Positions 25,385 to 33,906 of a stretch of DNA of 64,000 nucleotides are shown here, piece by piece. Below the pieces are notes generated by a model. It made no database searches. It saw only the letters and a program-made list of their open reading frames with translations, and was not told where the DNA came from. Source of the stretch: Actinomadura macra NBRC 14102 (GTDB lineage Bacteria; Actinomycetota; Actinomycetes; Streptosporangiales; Streptosporangiaceae); assembly GCF_001552215.1 (NCBI RefSeq), contig NZ_BCQT01000009.1, forward strand, positions 62,001-126,000. Direction: 5' to 3'. The translations under genes and the position numbers were made by a program. Positions within the stretch are counted from its first letter, which is position 1. Each line of letters begins with the position of its first letter.

Positions 25385-28300
25385 CGGCCGTCCTCGAACC
25401 GCTGGTGCCAGGCCCCGCGCGCGACGCCGAGAACATCGTCGGCGACCGGACGCTCGTGGCGGTGCAGGCGGTCAACATCTCACGGCTGTCGACGCATCCG
25501 GTGCCGACCGTGCCGGGGACGCTGATAGTGGTGGCCGGTCAGGGGCCGAAGGACTCCAACGGCGCAGGTAAGTCGTCGTTCATCGCTGCCATCACCGCGC
25601 TCCTGGGGGACGAGCAGTGGCGGTTCGCGTCCGGCGCGCGGGCGGTGGCGGAGCTGCTGTTCAACGCCGAGCTCGCGGCGCAGGGAGACAGCCGCTGGGC
25701 GAGCGCCGACCACGGCTACATCGTCGGCGTCTTCGACTATGCGGAGCCGCCCGGCAAGACGCCATCTCGCGTGACCGCCGATGGTGGATCCAACGGCAAA
25801 AAGTCCGCTGGCGGGGACGGCGCCGGTGAGCACACCGACGAGACGTCCGACGACGAGAATTCCACCGGGCCCGACGCCGGGCCCGACGCCGGGACGGACG
25901 GCGAGACCGCCGTCACCGTGTGGCTTCGCGTGAACGTGGACGCTCCGCATCTGGAGATCCGGTGGCGCCGGGGGGTGTGGCTGGCGTCGGCGCCGTCCGA
26001 GGCCGGGCGGGTGGCGCTCGCCGACCGGCTGTGGGCGGGTCTGCCGCGCAGCGCGGGCCGCCGGGACCTGGTCGCCAAGGATCTCGGCCGCGTCCTGTAC
26101 GGGGGGCAGGTGCGATGCGTGTCGTTCCTGTCGACGTCGGTGCGGTCGAAGGTCGCGACGAACCTGCTGTCCCAGCCGCTGAACGAGATCGGCCCGGAGC
26201 GGATCTTCAGCGCCATCGCGGCGCTGACCGGGCTGGACAGGGAGCTGGAGGCCGAGCGCAAGTCCCGCGCGGAGGAGCACCGCGAGCGCGCCAAGGCGGC
26301 GGAGGCCACCGAGCGGCTGGCCGAGTGGGAGCGCGAGGCGGCGGCGCTGCTGAGGACGTTCGACCGTCGCGACCGGGCCCGCGACGAGGTGGCGGCGGCG
26401 CTGCGGCACTGGCGCACGCGGCAGGCGCGGCTGCTGGTGGACGCGGCGGAGGCCGACACCGCGCACGCCGCCGAGCAGGAGCGGCTGCGCGCCGAGGGCG
26501 AGGAACTGGCGGCCGCGGCGAAGGCGGCCGACCGGGAGATCGAGCAGCTCACCGGCGGCGCGCTGGACGCCCGGCTCGGCGAGGCGGACGCGGCGCTCGC
26601 CGACCTCAAGGGGCAGGCGGACAAGCTGGGCGCGGACAAGGCCGTCGCCCGCAACCGACTCGACGAGCTGCGCCGGCAGGTGTCGGCGCTGGAGGAGCGG
26701 CAGCGGGAGGCGGACGGACGCGACGGCGCGACCGCGCGCGCGGAGCTGGCCCAGGCCGAGGCGCGCCGCGACGAGGCGCAGCAGGAGTTCGGTATGGCGC
26801 GGGGCGCGGTCGCCCGCGCCGAGCGCTCGCTGGCCGAAGCCGAGGCGGGCGAGAGCAGCGCGCCCGCGCAGCTCCGGGCGCTGGCCGCCGCCGGGATCAC
26901 CGCGGTCGGGCTGCTGGACGCGGTGGAGCTGGCGGAGGACGTCCGGGACCGATGGGAGGCCGCCCTGTGGCCCTATCGAGAGGCCGTCGTCGTCGGCACC
27001 GCCGATCTGAACGCGGCGGCGGGTGCTCTGAAGGACCTGCCCGGATCCATGATCGTCCCGGCCCACGCCGAGTCGGCCGGCGCCGCGGCGACCAAGGCCG
27101 GCCCGACGGATGCGGGTGCGGCTGCGCAACACCCACGGGGCGTCCAATGCGATCGGCCGTTGGGCGCCTTCTTCACGTCGTTGGAGAACGAGGCCGTCGT
27201 CATCATCGGCGGGTTCCCCGAGGCCGTCACGGGGAAGGTCGCGCGGGTGCAGGCCGCCCGTGCGGCGCTGGAGGCGGCGAACGAGGCACTGGAGAAAGCG
27301 CGGCAGACGACGTCGGATGCCGCCGCCGACGTGACGCTCGCGGGAAGGCGACTCGCGGGGGCGCGTGCGTCCGCCGAGCTGGACGACGTCCGCGGACGGA
27401 TGACGGAGTTGCGCGAGCGGCTTGAGGAGCTCGCGGGCAGCGAGTCCCGGCTTGGGCCGCGCCTCGGGTCGGCGGAGCAGGCGCTGCGCAGGCTCCAGGC
27501 GAAGGCGGACACACGCGCGCTGGAGGTGGATCGGCTGCGCGGGCGTAAAGAGGCGCACGACCGGGAGCGCGACAAGCTGCGGCGCGCGGCGTCCGAGCTG
27601 GCGGACAAGCGCGCCGCCCTCGGCCTGGACGACCTGGAGAAGGACTGGGGCGGGTCGCGCGACGGCGCCGCCGAATGGCTCGCCGGCCTGGACGACGACG
27701 AGGCGACCTGGACGCCCGCCGAATGGTGGCACACCGCCGAGAAGCACCTGTCGGAGGCGCTGCGTCGCGTGTTCCCGGACGGGCCGTCCGATGAGGACAT
27801 GCCGGAGGAGACGCGCTTCCTGCTGCGCGAGCGCGCCGAGGGCGAGGGGCGCCGCACCGACCGTGAGCAGGCCACGTTCCCGCGGCTGGTGAAGGCGATG
27901 GAGGGCTATCTGCGCCAGCAGGAGGACTACGAGCGGCACCAGCGGCGGCAGATCGAGGTGCAGCTGTCGGGGCGCCGCGCCGACCTGGACAAGGCGCAGA
28001 AGGGCGCGCGGGAGGCGGCGGGCGCCGCCGAGGCGCATCGCACCGCGTTGACCGCCGCGATCCGCGCGCGACTCCAGCGGGTGTCGGAGGAGTTCGAGAA
28101 GCTGGACGTGGCGTACGGCGGGTACGGGGCGACGCTGGAGTTCCCCACGCCCGAGCAGCCGGGCGACCCCGAGCAGGAGTGGCGCTGGCGGGTGACGCCG
28201 AAGTGGCGCCGCTCCGACGGGCAGCGCTACGTCCCCTACAACCGGCGCGCGAACACCGCGCTGATGGACGAGAAGGCCGTCAAGCTGGTGTGCGCGGCGG

Positions 28301-28653
28301 CGCTGGCGAGCTCCGGCGGCGGGCGGCTCTGCCTCGTCCTGGACGAGCTGGGCCGCAACCTCGGCAAGGAGCACCGCAAGGAGGCCGTCGCGCTGTTCCG
28401 CAAGATCGGCGAGACGCACGGGATCACCGTGATCGGGGCGCTCCAGGACGACATGGAGCCGTACGCGATCGACGCGTGCGGGCAGTACGTGAAGCTGCGC
28501 CGCTCGTCCGACACGATGCCCTACAACGAGCCGCCGGTCGTGGTCGGCTACGACGAGCACGAGCCGCGTGTCCGGAAGCTTGCGGAGCTGATGACGGCGG
28601 CGCGGACCGAGCCGGCCGGGGAGACGGCAGGAGAGAGTCCGGGACCGGTCTGA
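25381..28653 (+). CDS. SMC/MukB/JetC-like coiled-coil ATPase
   Basis: This 1090-residue protein has split-ATPase ends around a long coiled coil. N-terminal Walker A is GPKDSNGAGKSS (55-66). A roughly 50-residue acidic, low-complexity insertion (about 125-175) interrupts the head. Coiled coil runs from about 290 to 500, a globular hinge-like part follows (AAAGITAVGLL ... RDRWEAALWPYREAVVVGT, about 500-545), then coiled coil again. The C-terminal head has Walker B LVLDELGRNLG (985-995), with Asp988 and Glu989. The signature region is atypical (ALMDEKAVKLVCAAALASSGGG). It resembles MukB/JetC more than canonical SMC. It is the last gene of a four-gene unit without a JetD-type nuclease, so a role in chromosome organisation or plasmid/phage defence is possible but unproven. 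Confidence 0.8.
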   Translation: MTAVLEPLVPGPARDAENIVGDRTLVAVQAVNISRLSTHPVPTVPGTLIVVAGQGPKDSNGAGKSSFIAAITALLGDEQWRFASGARAVAELLFNAELAAQGDSRWASADHGYIVGVFDYAEPPGKTPSRVTADGGSNGKKSAGGDGAGEHTDETSDDENSTGPDAGPDAGTDGETAVTVWLRVNVDAPHLEIRWRRGVWLASAPSEAGRVALADRLWAGLPRSAGRRDLVAKDLGRVLYGGQVRCVSFLSTSVRSKVATNLLSQPLNEIGPERIFSAIAALTGLDRELEAERKSRAEEHRERAKAAEATERLAEWEREAAALLRTFDRRDRARDEVAAALRHWRTRQARLLVDAAEADTAHAAEQERLRAEGEELAAAAKAADREIEQLTGGALDARLGEADAALADLKGQADKLGADKAVARNRLDELRRQVSALEERQREADGRDGATARAELAQAEARRDEAQQEFGMARGAVARAERSLAEAEAGESSAPAQLRALAAAGITAVGLLDAVELAEDVRDRWEAALWPYREAVVVGTADLNAAAGALKDLPGSMIVPAHAESAGAAATKAGPTDAGAAAQHPRGVQCDRPLGAFFTSLENEAVVIIGGFPEAVTGKVARVQAARAALEAANEALEKARQTTSDAAADVTLAGRRLAGARASAELDDVRGRMTELRERLEELAGSESRLGPRLGSAEQALRRLQAKADTRALEVDRLRGRKEAHDRERDKLRRAASELADKRAALGLDDLEKDWGGSRDGAAEWLAGLDDDEATWTPAEWWHTAEKHLSEALRRVFPDGPSDEDMPEETRFLLRERAEGEGRRTDREQATFPRLVKAMEGYLRQQEDYERHQRRQIEVQLSGRRADLDKAQKGAREAAGAAEAHRTALTAAIRARLQRVSEEFEKLDVAYGGYGATLEFPTPEQPGDPEQEWRWRVTPKWRRSDGQRYVPYNRRANTALMDEKAVKLVCAAALASSGGGRLCLVLDELGRNLGKEHRKEAVALFRKIGETHGITVIGALQDDMEPYAIDACGQYVKLRRSSDTMPYNEPPVVVGYDEHEPRVRKLAELMTAARTEPAGETAGESPGPV

Positions 28654-28723
28654 GGAGCGGCCGCGGGGCGGGCTCGGCGTCAAGCGCGGGGCACGCCGCT
28701 CCGGCAGCTACCGGCCGCCCTCC

Positions 28724-29578
28724 CTAGTCGTCGGTGAGGCCGAGGCGCTCGGCCTCCGCTGCCAGCCGCCCTGCGGCCGCCGTGGAACCCGCCGCGTCCA
28801 GTTCGTGCGCCAGCTGCTCCAACTCCGCACCGCCCGCCATCAGGGCGGTGAGCTCCTCTCGGGTGATCTCGTCCTTGGTGTGGTAGCCGATGCTCTGGCC
28901 GCGGTTGAGGATCAGGAACCGGTCCCCGACCGGGTAGGCGTGGTGCGGGTTGTGGGTGATGAAGATGACGGCGAGGCCCCGTTCCCGCGCCTGGACGACG
29001 TAGCGGAGCACGACCCCGGCCTGTTTGACGCCGAGTGCCGCGGTCGGCTCGTCCAGGACCAGGGCCCTGGCCCCGAAGTGGACGGCGCGGGCGATGGCGA
29101 CGCACTGGCGCTCGCCGCCCGACAGGGTGCCGATGGGCTGGTCGACGTCGCGCAGGTCGATGCCCATGGCGCCGAGCTCGGCGCGGGTGGTGGCGCGCAT
29201 GAAGCCGATGTCCAGGCGCCCGAAGCCCTTGCGCCGCTCCGAGCCGAGGAAGAAGTTGCGCCAGACCGGCATCAGGGGGACGACCGCGAGGTCCTGGTAG
29301 ACGGTGGCGATGCCCCGGTCGAGCGCGTCCCGGGGCGAGCCGAACGACACCGGCTCGCCCTGGACCTCGTAGGTGCCCGTGTCGTGCCGGTGCAGCCCGG
29401 CGATGATCTTTATCAGGGTGGACTTGCCCGCGCCGTTGTCGCCGAGGACGCAGGTCACCTCGCCGGCGGCCGCCTCCAGGTCGACGTCCCGCAGCGCGAG
29501 GACCGTCCCGTAGTTCTTGCCGACCCCGGTAAGCCTGACCAGCGGGACGGCCCTCCCGCCCGTCTTCCCGTCCGTCAT
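28724..29578 (-). CDS. Sugar-type ABC transporter ATP-binding protein
   Basis: A 284-residue single-domain ATPase for a carbohydrate-type (RbsA-related) importer: Walker [11 protein letters not shown]-loop VYQDLAVVP, signature LSGGERQ, Walker [12 protein letters not shown]-loop ITHN. Classic RbsA proteins have two fused ATPase halves (about 500 residues); this one has only one, as in a known single-domain subset, and presumably dimerises. The ATG at 29578 overlaps the permease stop by 4 bases. It is the third gene of a binding protein / permease / ATPase operon. It converges with the SMC-like gene. Confidence 0.92.
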   Translation of the reverse strand: MTDGKTGGRAVPLVRLTGVGKNYGTVLALRDVDLEAAAGEVTCVLGDNGAGKSTLIKIIAGLHRHDTGTYEVQGEPVSFGSPRDALDRGIATVYQDLAVVPLMPVWRNFFLGSERRKGFGRLDIGFMRATTRAELGAMGIDLRDVDQPIGTLSGGERQCVAIARAVHFGARALVLDEPTAALGVKQAGVVLRYVVQARERGLAVIFITHNPHHAYPVGDRFLILNRGQSIGYHTKDEITREELTALMAGGAELEQLAHELDAAGSTAAAGRLAAEAERLGLTDD

Positions 29579-30627
29579 GCCGAACGCTCCACTCTGCGAC
29601 GCACGATCAGGTTGACCACGGTGGCGATGAGCAGCATCGCGCCGAGGAAGAACTTGAACCAGTCCGGGTTCCACTCGGCGTACACGATGCCCTTGTTGGT
29701 CATCCCGAAGATGAACGCGCCGATGGCGGCTCCGATCGCCGACCCGTAGCCGCCGGTCAGCAGGCAGCCGCCGATGACCGCGCAGATGACGAAGTAGAAC
29801 TCGTTGCCCACGCCCTCGCCGGACTGCACGGTCGCGAAGGCGAACACCAGGTGCATCCCGGAGATCCAGGCACAGAACGCGACGCCCATGAAGAGGCCGA
29901 TCTTGGTGCGGGTCACCGGAACGCCGACCGCGCGGGCGCTGCCCGCGTCGCCGCCGACCGCGAAGATCCAGTTTCCGATCCGGGTGCGGAGCAGGATCCA
30001 GGTGGCGACCGCGACGAGCAGCAGCCACCAGAACACGGTGATCTCGACCTGGACGCCGCCGACGCCGACATCGGAGGCGAACACCGCGCGGGCCGAGCCG
30101 AAGCCGTCCATGTCCCGGACGGAGTCGGACGCGACGTTGCCGGTGATCGCCTTGGTCACGCCCAGGTTGAGGCCCGCGAGCATGAAGAACGTGGCGAGGG
30201 TGATGATGAAGCTCGGCAGCCGGGTGTTGACGTACAGCAGCCCGTTCACCGCGCCGAGCGCCAGCGTCAGCACGAGCGAGATCGCGACGCCCGCCCACAC
30301 GTTCAGCGTGAGCTGGTAGGCGGTCAGCGCCGCGACCAGCGCCGAGCTGGTCACCATCACCCCGGCGGACAGGTCGAACTCACCGCCGATCATCAGCAGC
30401 GACACGCCGACGGCCATGATGCCGAACGTCGAGCTCGCGTACAGGACCGTCGAGAACGAGCTCGCGCGCAGGAACGCGTCCGCGACGAGCGAGAAGAACA
30501 CGAACACCGCGACGGCGCCGAGCAGCGCGCCGAGCTCCGGACGGCCCAGCAGCCGCCACAGCGGCGACCGCCGGGCCAGGCGTTCGTCGGAGCCGGTGAC
30601 GGGCGGCTCCGCCACGGTCTGTGTCAC
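29575..30627 (-). CDS. Sugar-type ABC transporter permease (RbsC-like)
   Basis: A 350-residue inner-membrane permease of the branched/ribose type (BPD_transp_2). It has about ten hydrophobic segments, including [44 protein letters not shown], and the C-terminal family segment [34 protein letters not shown]. The GTG at 30627 overlaps the stop of the binding-protein gene by 4 bases, and its own stop overlaps the ATPase start. It acts with both to import a sugar or related solute. Which one cannot be told from sequence. Confidence 0.93.
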   Translation of the reverse strand: MTQTVAEPPVTGSDERLARRSPLWRLLGRPELGALLGAVAVFVFFSLVADAFLRASSFSTVLYASSTFGIMAVGVSLLMIGGEFDLSAGVMVTSSALVAALTAYQLTLNVWAGVAISLVLTLALGAVNGLLYVNTRLPSFIITLATFFMLAGLNLGVTKAITGNVASDSVRDMDGFGSARAVFASDVGVGGVQVEITVFWWLLLVAVATWILLRTRIGNWIFAVGGDAGSARAVGVPVTRTKIGLFMGVAFCAWISGMHLVFAFATVQSGEGVGNEFYFVICAVIGGCLLTGGYGSAIGAAIGAFIFGMTNKGIVYAEWNPDWFKFFLGAMLLIATVVNLIVRRRVERSA

Positions 30628-31634
30628 CGGGTCCCCCGTTGGGCGAACGCCTCCAACGCGGCGGCGTTGTCCTTGGTGACGATCGCGGGACCGGTGAGCA
30701 CCGGGCGCCCGCCGCCGAGAACGTTGCCGTTGGTCTTCAGCAGCCACAGCTCGTCCACGGCGCCGTAGCCCTGGAGGTAGGGCTGCTGGTCCACGGCGAA
30801 CCAGATGTCACCCGCCTTGATCGAGGCGATGAGCTCCTTGTTCATGTCGAACGTGCCGATCCTGGCCTTGCTGCCGACCTCCTTGGCGGAGTCGACGGCG
30901 GTCGCGGCGAACGGCGCGCCGAGCGTGAGGATGCCGTCGATGTCCTTGCCGGCCTGGAGCTTCGCCGTGATGGACGACTTGACCTCCGGCATGCTGGTGC
31001 CCTTGACGAACAGGTTCTCCAGGTCGCCGCCGAAGGTCTTGCCCGCCCCGGCGCAACGGTCCTCCAGCCCGACGTTGCCCTGCTCGTGGATGACGCACAG
31101 CGCCTTCTTCGAGCCGATCCGCGCCAGCTCCCGGCCCGCCGCCTCGCCCGCGATCGACTCGTCCTGCCCGAAGTGCGCGACCGCGCCGAGCCTCGCCGAC
31201 TCGCCCGCCCCCGAGTTGATCGACACGACCGGAATCTTCGCGGCGGTGGCCTGGGCGAGCACGTCCTTCATGGCGTCGGGCTTGGCGAGGGTGACGATGA
31301 TGCCGTCCACCTTCTTGTCGATGGCGGCCTTCACGAGTTGGGCCTGCTTACCGCCGTCCGGGTCGGCCGAGTAGAGGAACTCCACGTTGTCCTTGGCGGC
31401 GGCGGCCTTCGCGCCCTTCTGAACAATGTCCCAGAAAGTGTCGCCCGGACCCGAGTGGGTGACCATCGCGATCTTCAGCCGTGGCCCGGCGCCGGGCGCG
31501 GCGTTGGCGCTCTCCTCCGCCTTCTTGCCGCCCGAGCCGCTACAGGCGCCGAGTGCCAGCACCCCCGTCGCCGCCAGGACCATGAGTTTCGTGGACGGCC
31601 TGCGCCCTGCGACGTTCTTCATCGGAAGCTGCAT
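30624..31634 (-). CDS. Sugar-type ABC transporter substrate-binding lipoprotein
   Basis: This 336-residue periplasmic-binding-like protein has a lipoprotein signal peptide (RRPSTKLMVLAATGVLALGACSG; lipobox LGAC, Cys at about 31) and so is anchored outside the membrane. The mature part has the two-lobe RbsB/LacI-like pattern: LKIAMVTHSGPGDTFWDIVQKGAKAAA, VDGIIVTLAKPD, IPVVSINSG, GKDIDGILTLGAPFA and the closing DQQPYLQGYGAV. It is the first gene of the transporter operon. The start at 31634 is used. An in-frame ATG four codons later is possible. Confidence 0.92.
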   Translation of the reverse strand: MQLPMKNVAGRRPSTKLMVLAATGVLALGACSGSGGKKAEESANAAPGAGPRLKIAMVTHSGPGDTFWDIVQKGAKAAAAKDNVEFLYSADPDGGKQAQLVKAAIDKKVDGIIVTLAKPDAMKDVLAQATAAKIPVVSINSGAGESARLGAVAHFGQDESIAGEAAGRELARIGSKKALCVIHEQGNVGLEDRCAGAGKTFGGDLENLFVKGTSMPEVKSSITAKLQAGKDIDGILTLGAPFAATAVDSAKEVGSKARIGTFDMNKELIASIKAGDIWFAVDQQPYLQGYGAVDELWLLKTNGNVLGGGRPVLTGPAIVTKDNAAALEAFAQRGTR

Positions 31635-31760
31635 TTCATCGAACGCTCTCCGTTTCTCCCCGATGGAGTGGGCGGGTCAATTGGAGGAGTTGATCATAGT
31701 TGGCGGCACCGCGCCCATTCTTCCCTCTCGCGGACGGCACCGGGAGCTAGTTTGTTGGCC

Positions 31761-33260
31761 ATGCGGGTCTTCCTCACCGGGGCCTCCGGGTTCGTCGGAT
31801 CCTTCACCGTCCGTGCCCTGCTCGGCGCCGGGCACCGTCCGCGCGCGCTCGTGCGGGACCCGGAGAGGGCGGCCGGGGTGTTGCGGACGATCGGCGTCCC
31901 CGTCGGCGACGTGGAACTGGTGACCGGTGACATGCGGGACGCCGCCGCCGTGACCGAGGCCCTGTCGGGCTGCGACGCGGCGGCCGCGGTCGGCGTGACC
32001 GGTACGCGCCGCGATCTGGTCGAGGTCAATCTCGCCGGCACCCGGAACGTGGTCGGCGGGGCGGTCGCACAGGGGCTCGCCCCGGTGATCCACGTGTCCA
32101 CGATCGCGGTGTTCGTCCCTCCGTCCGCGCCGGTCATCACGGCGGACGCGCCTCTCGGGAGACCCCGCACCGCCTACGGCCGCTCCAAACTGGCCGCCGA
32201 ACGCTACGTGCGCGGTCTCCAGGACGAGGGCGCACCGGTCACGATCATCTATCCGGGCGGCGTCTGCGGGCCGGACCAACCCCATCTGGACTCGCTGATG
32301 GAGGGCCTCGCCGCGGCCCTCGGCACGCTCTGGCCGCTGCCGGGCGGCGGCGTGCCGGTCCTGGACGTCCGCGACCTCGGCGAGGCGCTGGCCCGCTCGG
32401 TCGCGACGCGCCAGGGTGCGAGCCGCTGGCTTCTCGGCGGCCACCATCTGGCCTGGTCCCGGTACGCCGACCTGTGCGACGCGCTGACCGGTGTCCGGTG
32501 CCGCCGCGTCCCCGTGCCGGGCGGCGTCCTGCTGGGTCTCGGGGCGGTGCTGGACGCCGCCAAGCACGTCCGCCCCTTCGGCTATCCGCTCACCCGCGAC
32601 GCCGCCGAGTTCATGGTCACGCTCGTCCCGACCGACGACCGCCCCATCCTGGACGCGCTCGACCTCACGCTCCGTCCGATCGAGGAGACGGTCGCCGACA
32701 GTGTGCGCTGGCTGGCCGAGAGCGGCCACCTGAACCCCCGCAGAGCCGGGCGGCTCGTCGCCAACGAGCAGCCGATGCCCGGCCTCGTCCAGCGCACGTT
32801 GGGCCCGCTCTTTCAGCGGATCTCCGGCGCCTCCTGGTTCTCCAGGGTGGGGCCCAAGGTCGTCCCTCCCCTGGACCGGGCCCTGCACAGGCTCACCGGG
32901 GGCTGGCTCCTGCTGGGCCAAGCGCTCGTCCCAAGCCTCGTCCTGACCACGACCGGCGCCGTCAGCGGCCGGCCGCGCCGGGCGCCGCTCGCCTGCCTCC
33001 CGGAGAAGGACGGCGGCTGGCTCGTCGTCGGGTCCAATTTCGGCCGCGCGAAGCACCCCGCCTGGACGGGCAACCTCATGAAGCACCCGGACGCGGAGGT
33101 CAGCTATCGCGGCCGAACCGTGCCGGTCACCGCGCACCTTCTCGACGACGCCGAACGCGCCGAGGTCTGGCCCGGCCTGGTGGAGGTCTGGCCCGTCTAC
33201 GACCGTTACGTGGAACGCACGGACCGCCAGCTGAGAATCTTCCGGCTGACCCCACGGTGA
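31761..33260 (+). CDS. Fusion: NAD-dependent epimerase/dehydratase + deazaflavin-dependent nitroreductase
   Basis: A 499-residue two-domain enzyme. The N-terminal two-thirds is an extended SDR: GASGFVG (7-13), VNLAGTRNVV, HVSTIAVF, YGRSKLAAERY with catalytic Tyr/Lys near 139-143, and a late RDAAEFMV segment. From about residue 390 it becomes a DDN/F420-dependent nitroreductase: LVLTTTGAVSGRPRRAPLA, KHPAWTGNLMKHPDAEVSYRG, and WPVYDRYVERTDRQLRIF. Such domains bind the deazaflavin cofactor F420 and reduce small ligands. This fusion suggests two consecutive redox steps on one substrate. There is no partner operon; it is divergent from the ABC binding protein. Confidence 0.85.
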   Translation: MRVFLTGASGFVGSFTVRALLGAGHRPRALVRDPERAAGVLRTIGVPVGDVELVTGDMRDAAAVTEALSGCDAAAAVGVTGTRRDLVEVNLAGTRNVVGGAVAQGLAPVIHVSTIAVFVPPSAPVITADAPLGRPRTAYGRSKLAAERYVRGLQDEGAPVTIIYPGGVCGPDQPHLDSLMEGLAAALGTLWPLPGGGVPVLDVRDLGEALARSVATRQGASRWLLGGHHLAWSRYADLCDALTGVRCRRVPVPGGVLLGLGAVLDAAKHVRPFGYPLTRDAAEFMVTLVPTDDRPILDALDLTLRPIEETVADSVRWLAESGHLNPRRAGRLVANEQPMPGLVQRTLGPLFQRISGASWFSRVGPKVVPPLDRALHRLTGGWLLLGQALVPSLVLTTTGAVSGRPRRAPLACLPEKDGGWLVVGSNFGRAKHPAWTGNLMKHPDAEVSYRGRTVPVTAHLLDDAERAEVWPGLVEVWPVYDRYVERTDRQLRIFRLTPR

Positions 33261-33285
33261 TTCCATGCCGAATCGGCGCCGCCAT

Positions 33286-33822
33286 TCAGCCGCGTACAGA
33301 TTTCGATAGTTTCCGTCCGAGCAAGAGATAGGCGAGGACGACTCCCGCCACATTGAGGATCACATCGTCCACGTCGAAGGCGCGGCCTATCACGACAGTG
33401 CCCTGGACGGTCTCGATGGCCAGGGAGAACATGCCGGTCAGAAGGGCCAGACGGATCGGCCCGCGCAGGCTCACCCAGACGATGGGGAGTAGCACGCCGA
33501 GCGGCGCCAGCAACACCAGGTTGCCGCCCATCTGTAGGACCGCCTCCTTGATCGGACGGTCCATATAAAAGCGCAGCGAGCGCCCCGGATCGGTGTTCCC
33601 TCCGGCCTGCCCATTATCGCGGACAGGCGTCAGCGTGAGCCGGAACGCTATATAGCAGAACACCAGGAGGAAGCCGAGTGCGATCGTCACCGCGACCACC
33701 CGAAGGGCGATCATCCACCAGGGAAGCCTTTTGCCGGGCGCCGCCGGCTGCCACATCTGCACCACCACGAACCCCTGGTCCCCGCTCCGTTCCGAAGTAT
33801 GCACATGAGGCGATATCGCCAT
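33286..33822 (-). CDS. VanZ family protein
   Basis: A 178-residue membrane protein with three or four hydrophobic segments. The VanZ pattern is GNLVLLAPLGVLLPIV (about 101-116), then ETVQGTVVIGRAFDVDDVILNVAGVVLAYLL (about 138-168), with the acidic-RxxDxxDxxxN core. VanZ proteins are linked to glycopeptide tolerance in enterococci, but most actinobacterial members have no proven function. The start at 33822 has a weak ribosome site; an internal ATG (MWQPAAPG) would shorten it by 22 residues. It lies 84 bases downstream of the lon stop on the same strand, separated by a strong hairpin. Confidence 0.88.
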   Translation of the reverse strand: MAISPHVHTSERSGDQGFVVVQMWQPAAPGKRLPWWMIALRVVAVTIALGFLLVFCYIAFRLTLTPVRDNGQAGGNTDPGRSLRFYMDRPIKEAVLQMGGNLVLLAPLGVLLPIVWVSLRGPIRLALLTGMFSLAIETVQGTVVIGRAFDVDDVILNVAGVVLAYLLLGRKLSKSVRG

Positions 33823-33868
33823 TTAATCCGGTGCACGACCTTCATTTGGGACAGCCCGAATACGAGCG

Positions 33869-33901
33869 ACCGCCCCCGGGAGCGGGGATCCCGGGGGCGG
33901 T
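33869..33901 (-). terminator. lon terminator hairpin
   Basis: A perfect 13-bp inverted repeat (ACCGCCCCCGGGA / TCCCGGGGGCGGT) with a 7-base loop begins 6 bases after the lon stop at 33907. It is among the most stable hairpins in the window. No T tract follows, so Rho or stem stability alone may end transcription. Confidence 0.75.
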
Positions 33902-33906
33902 GCGGG

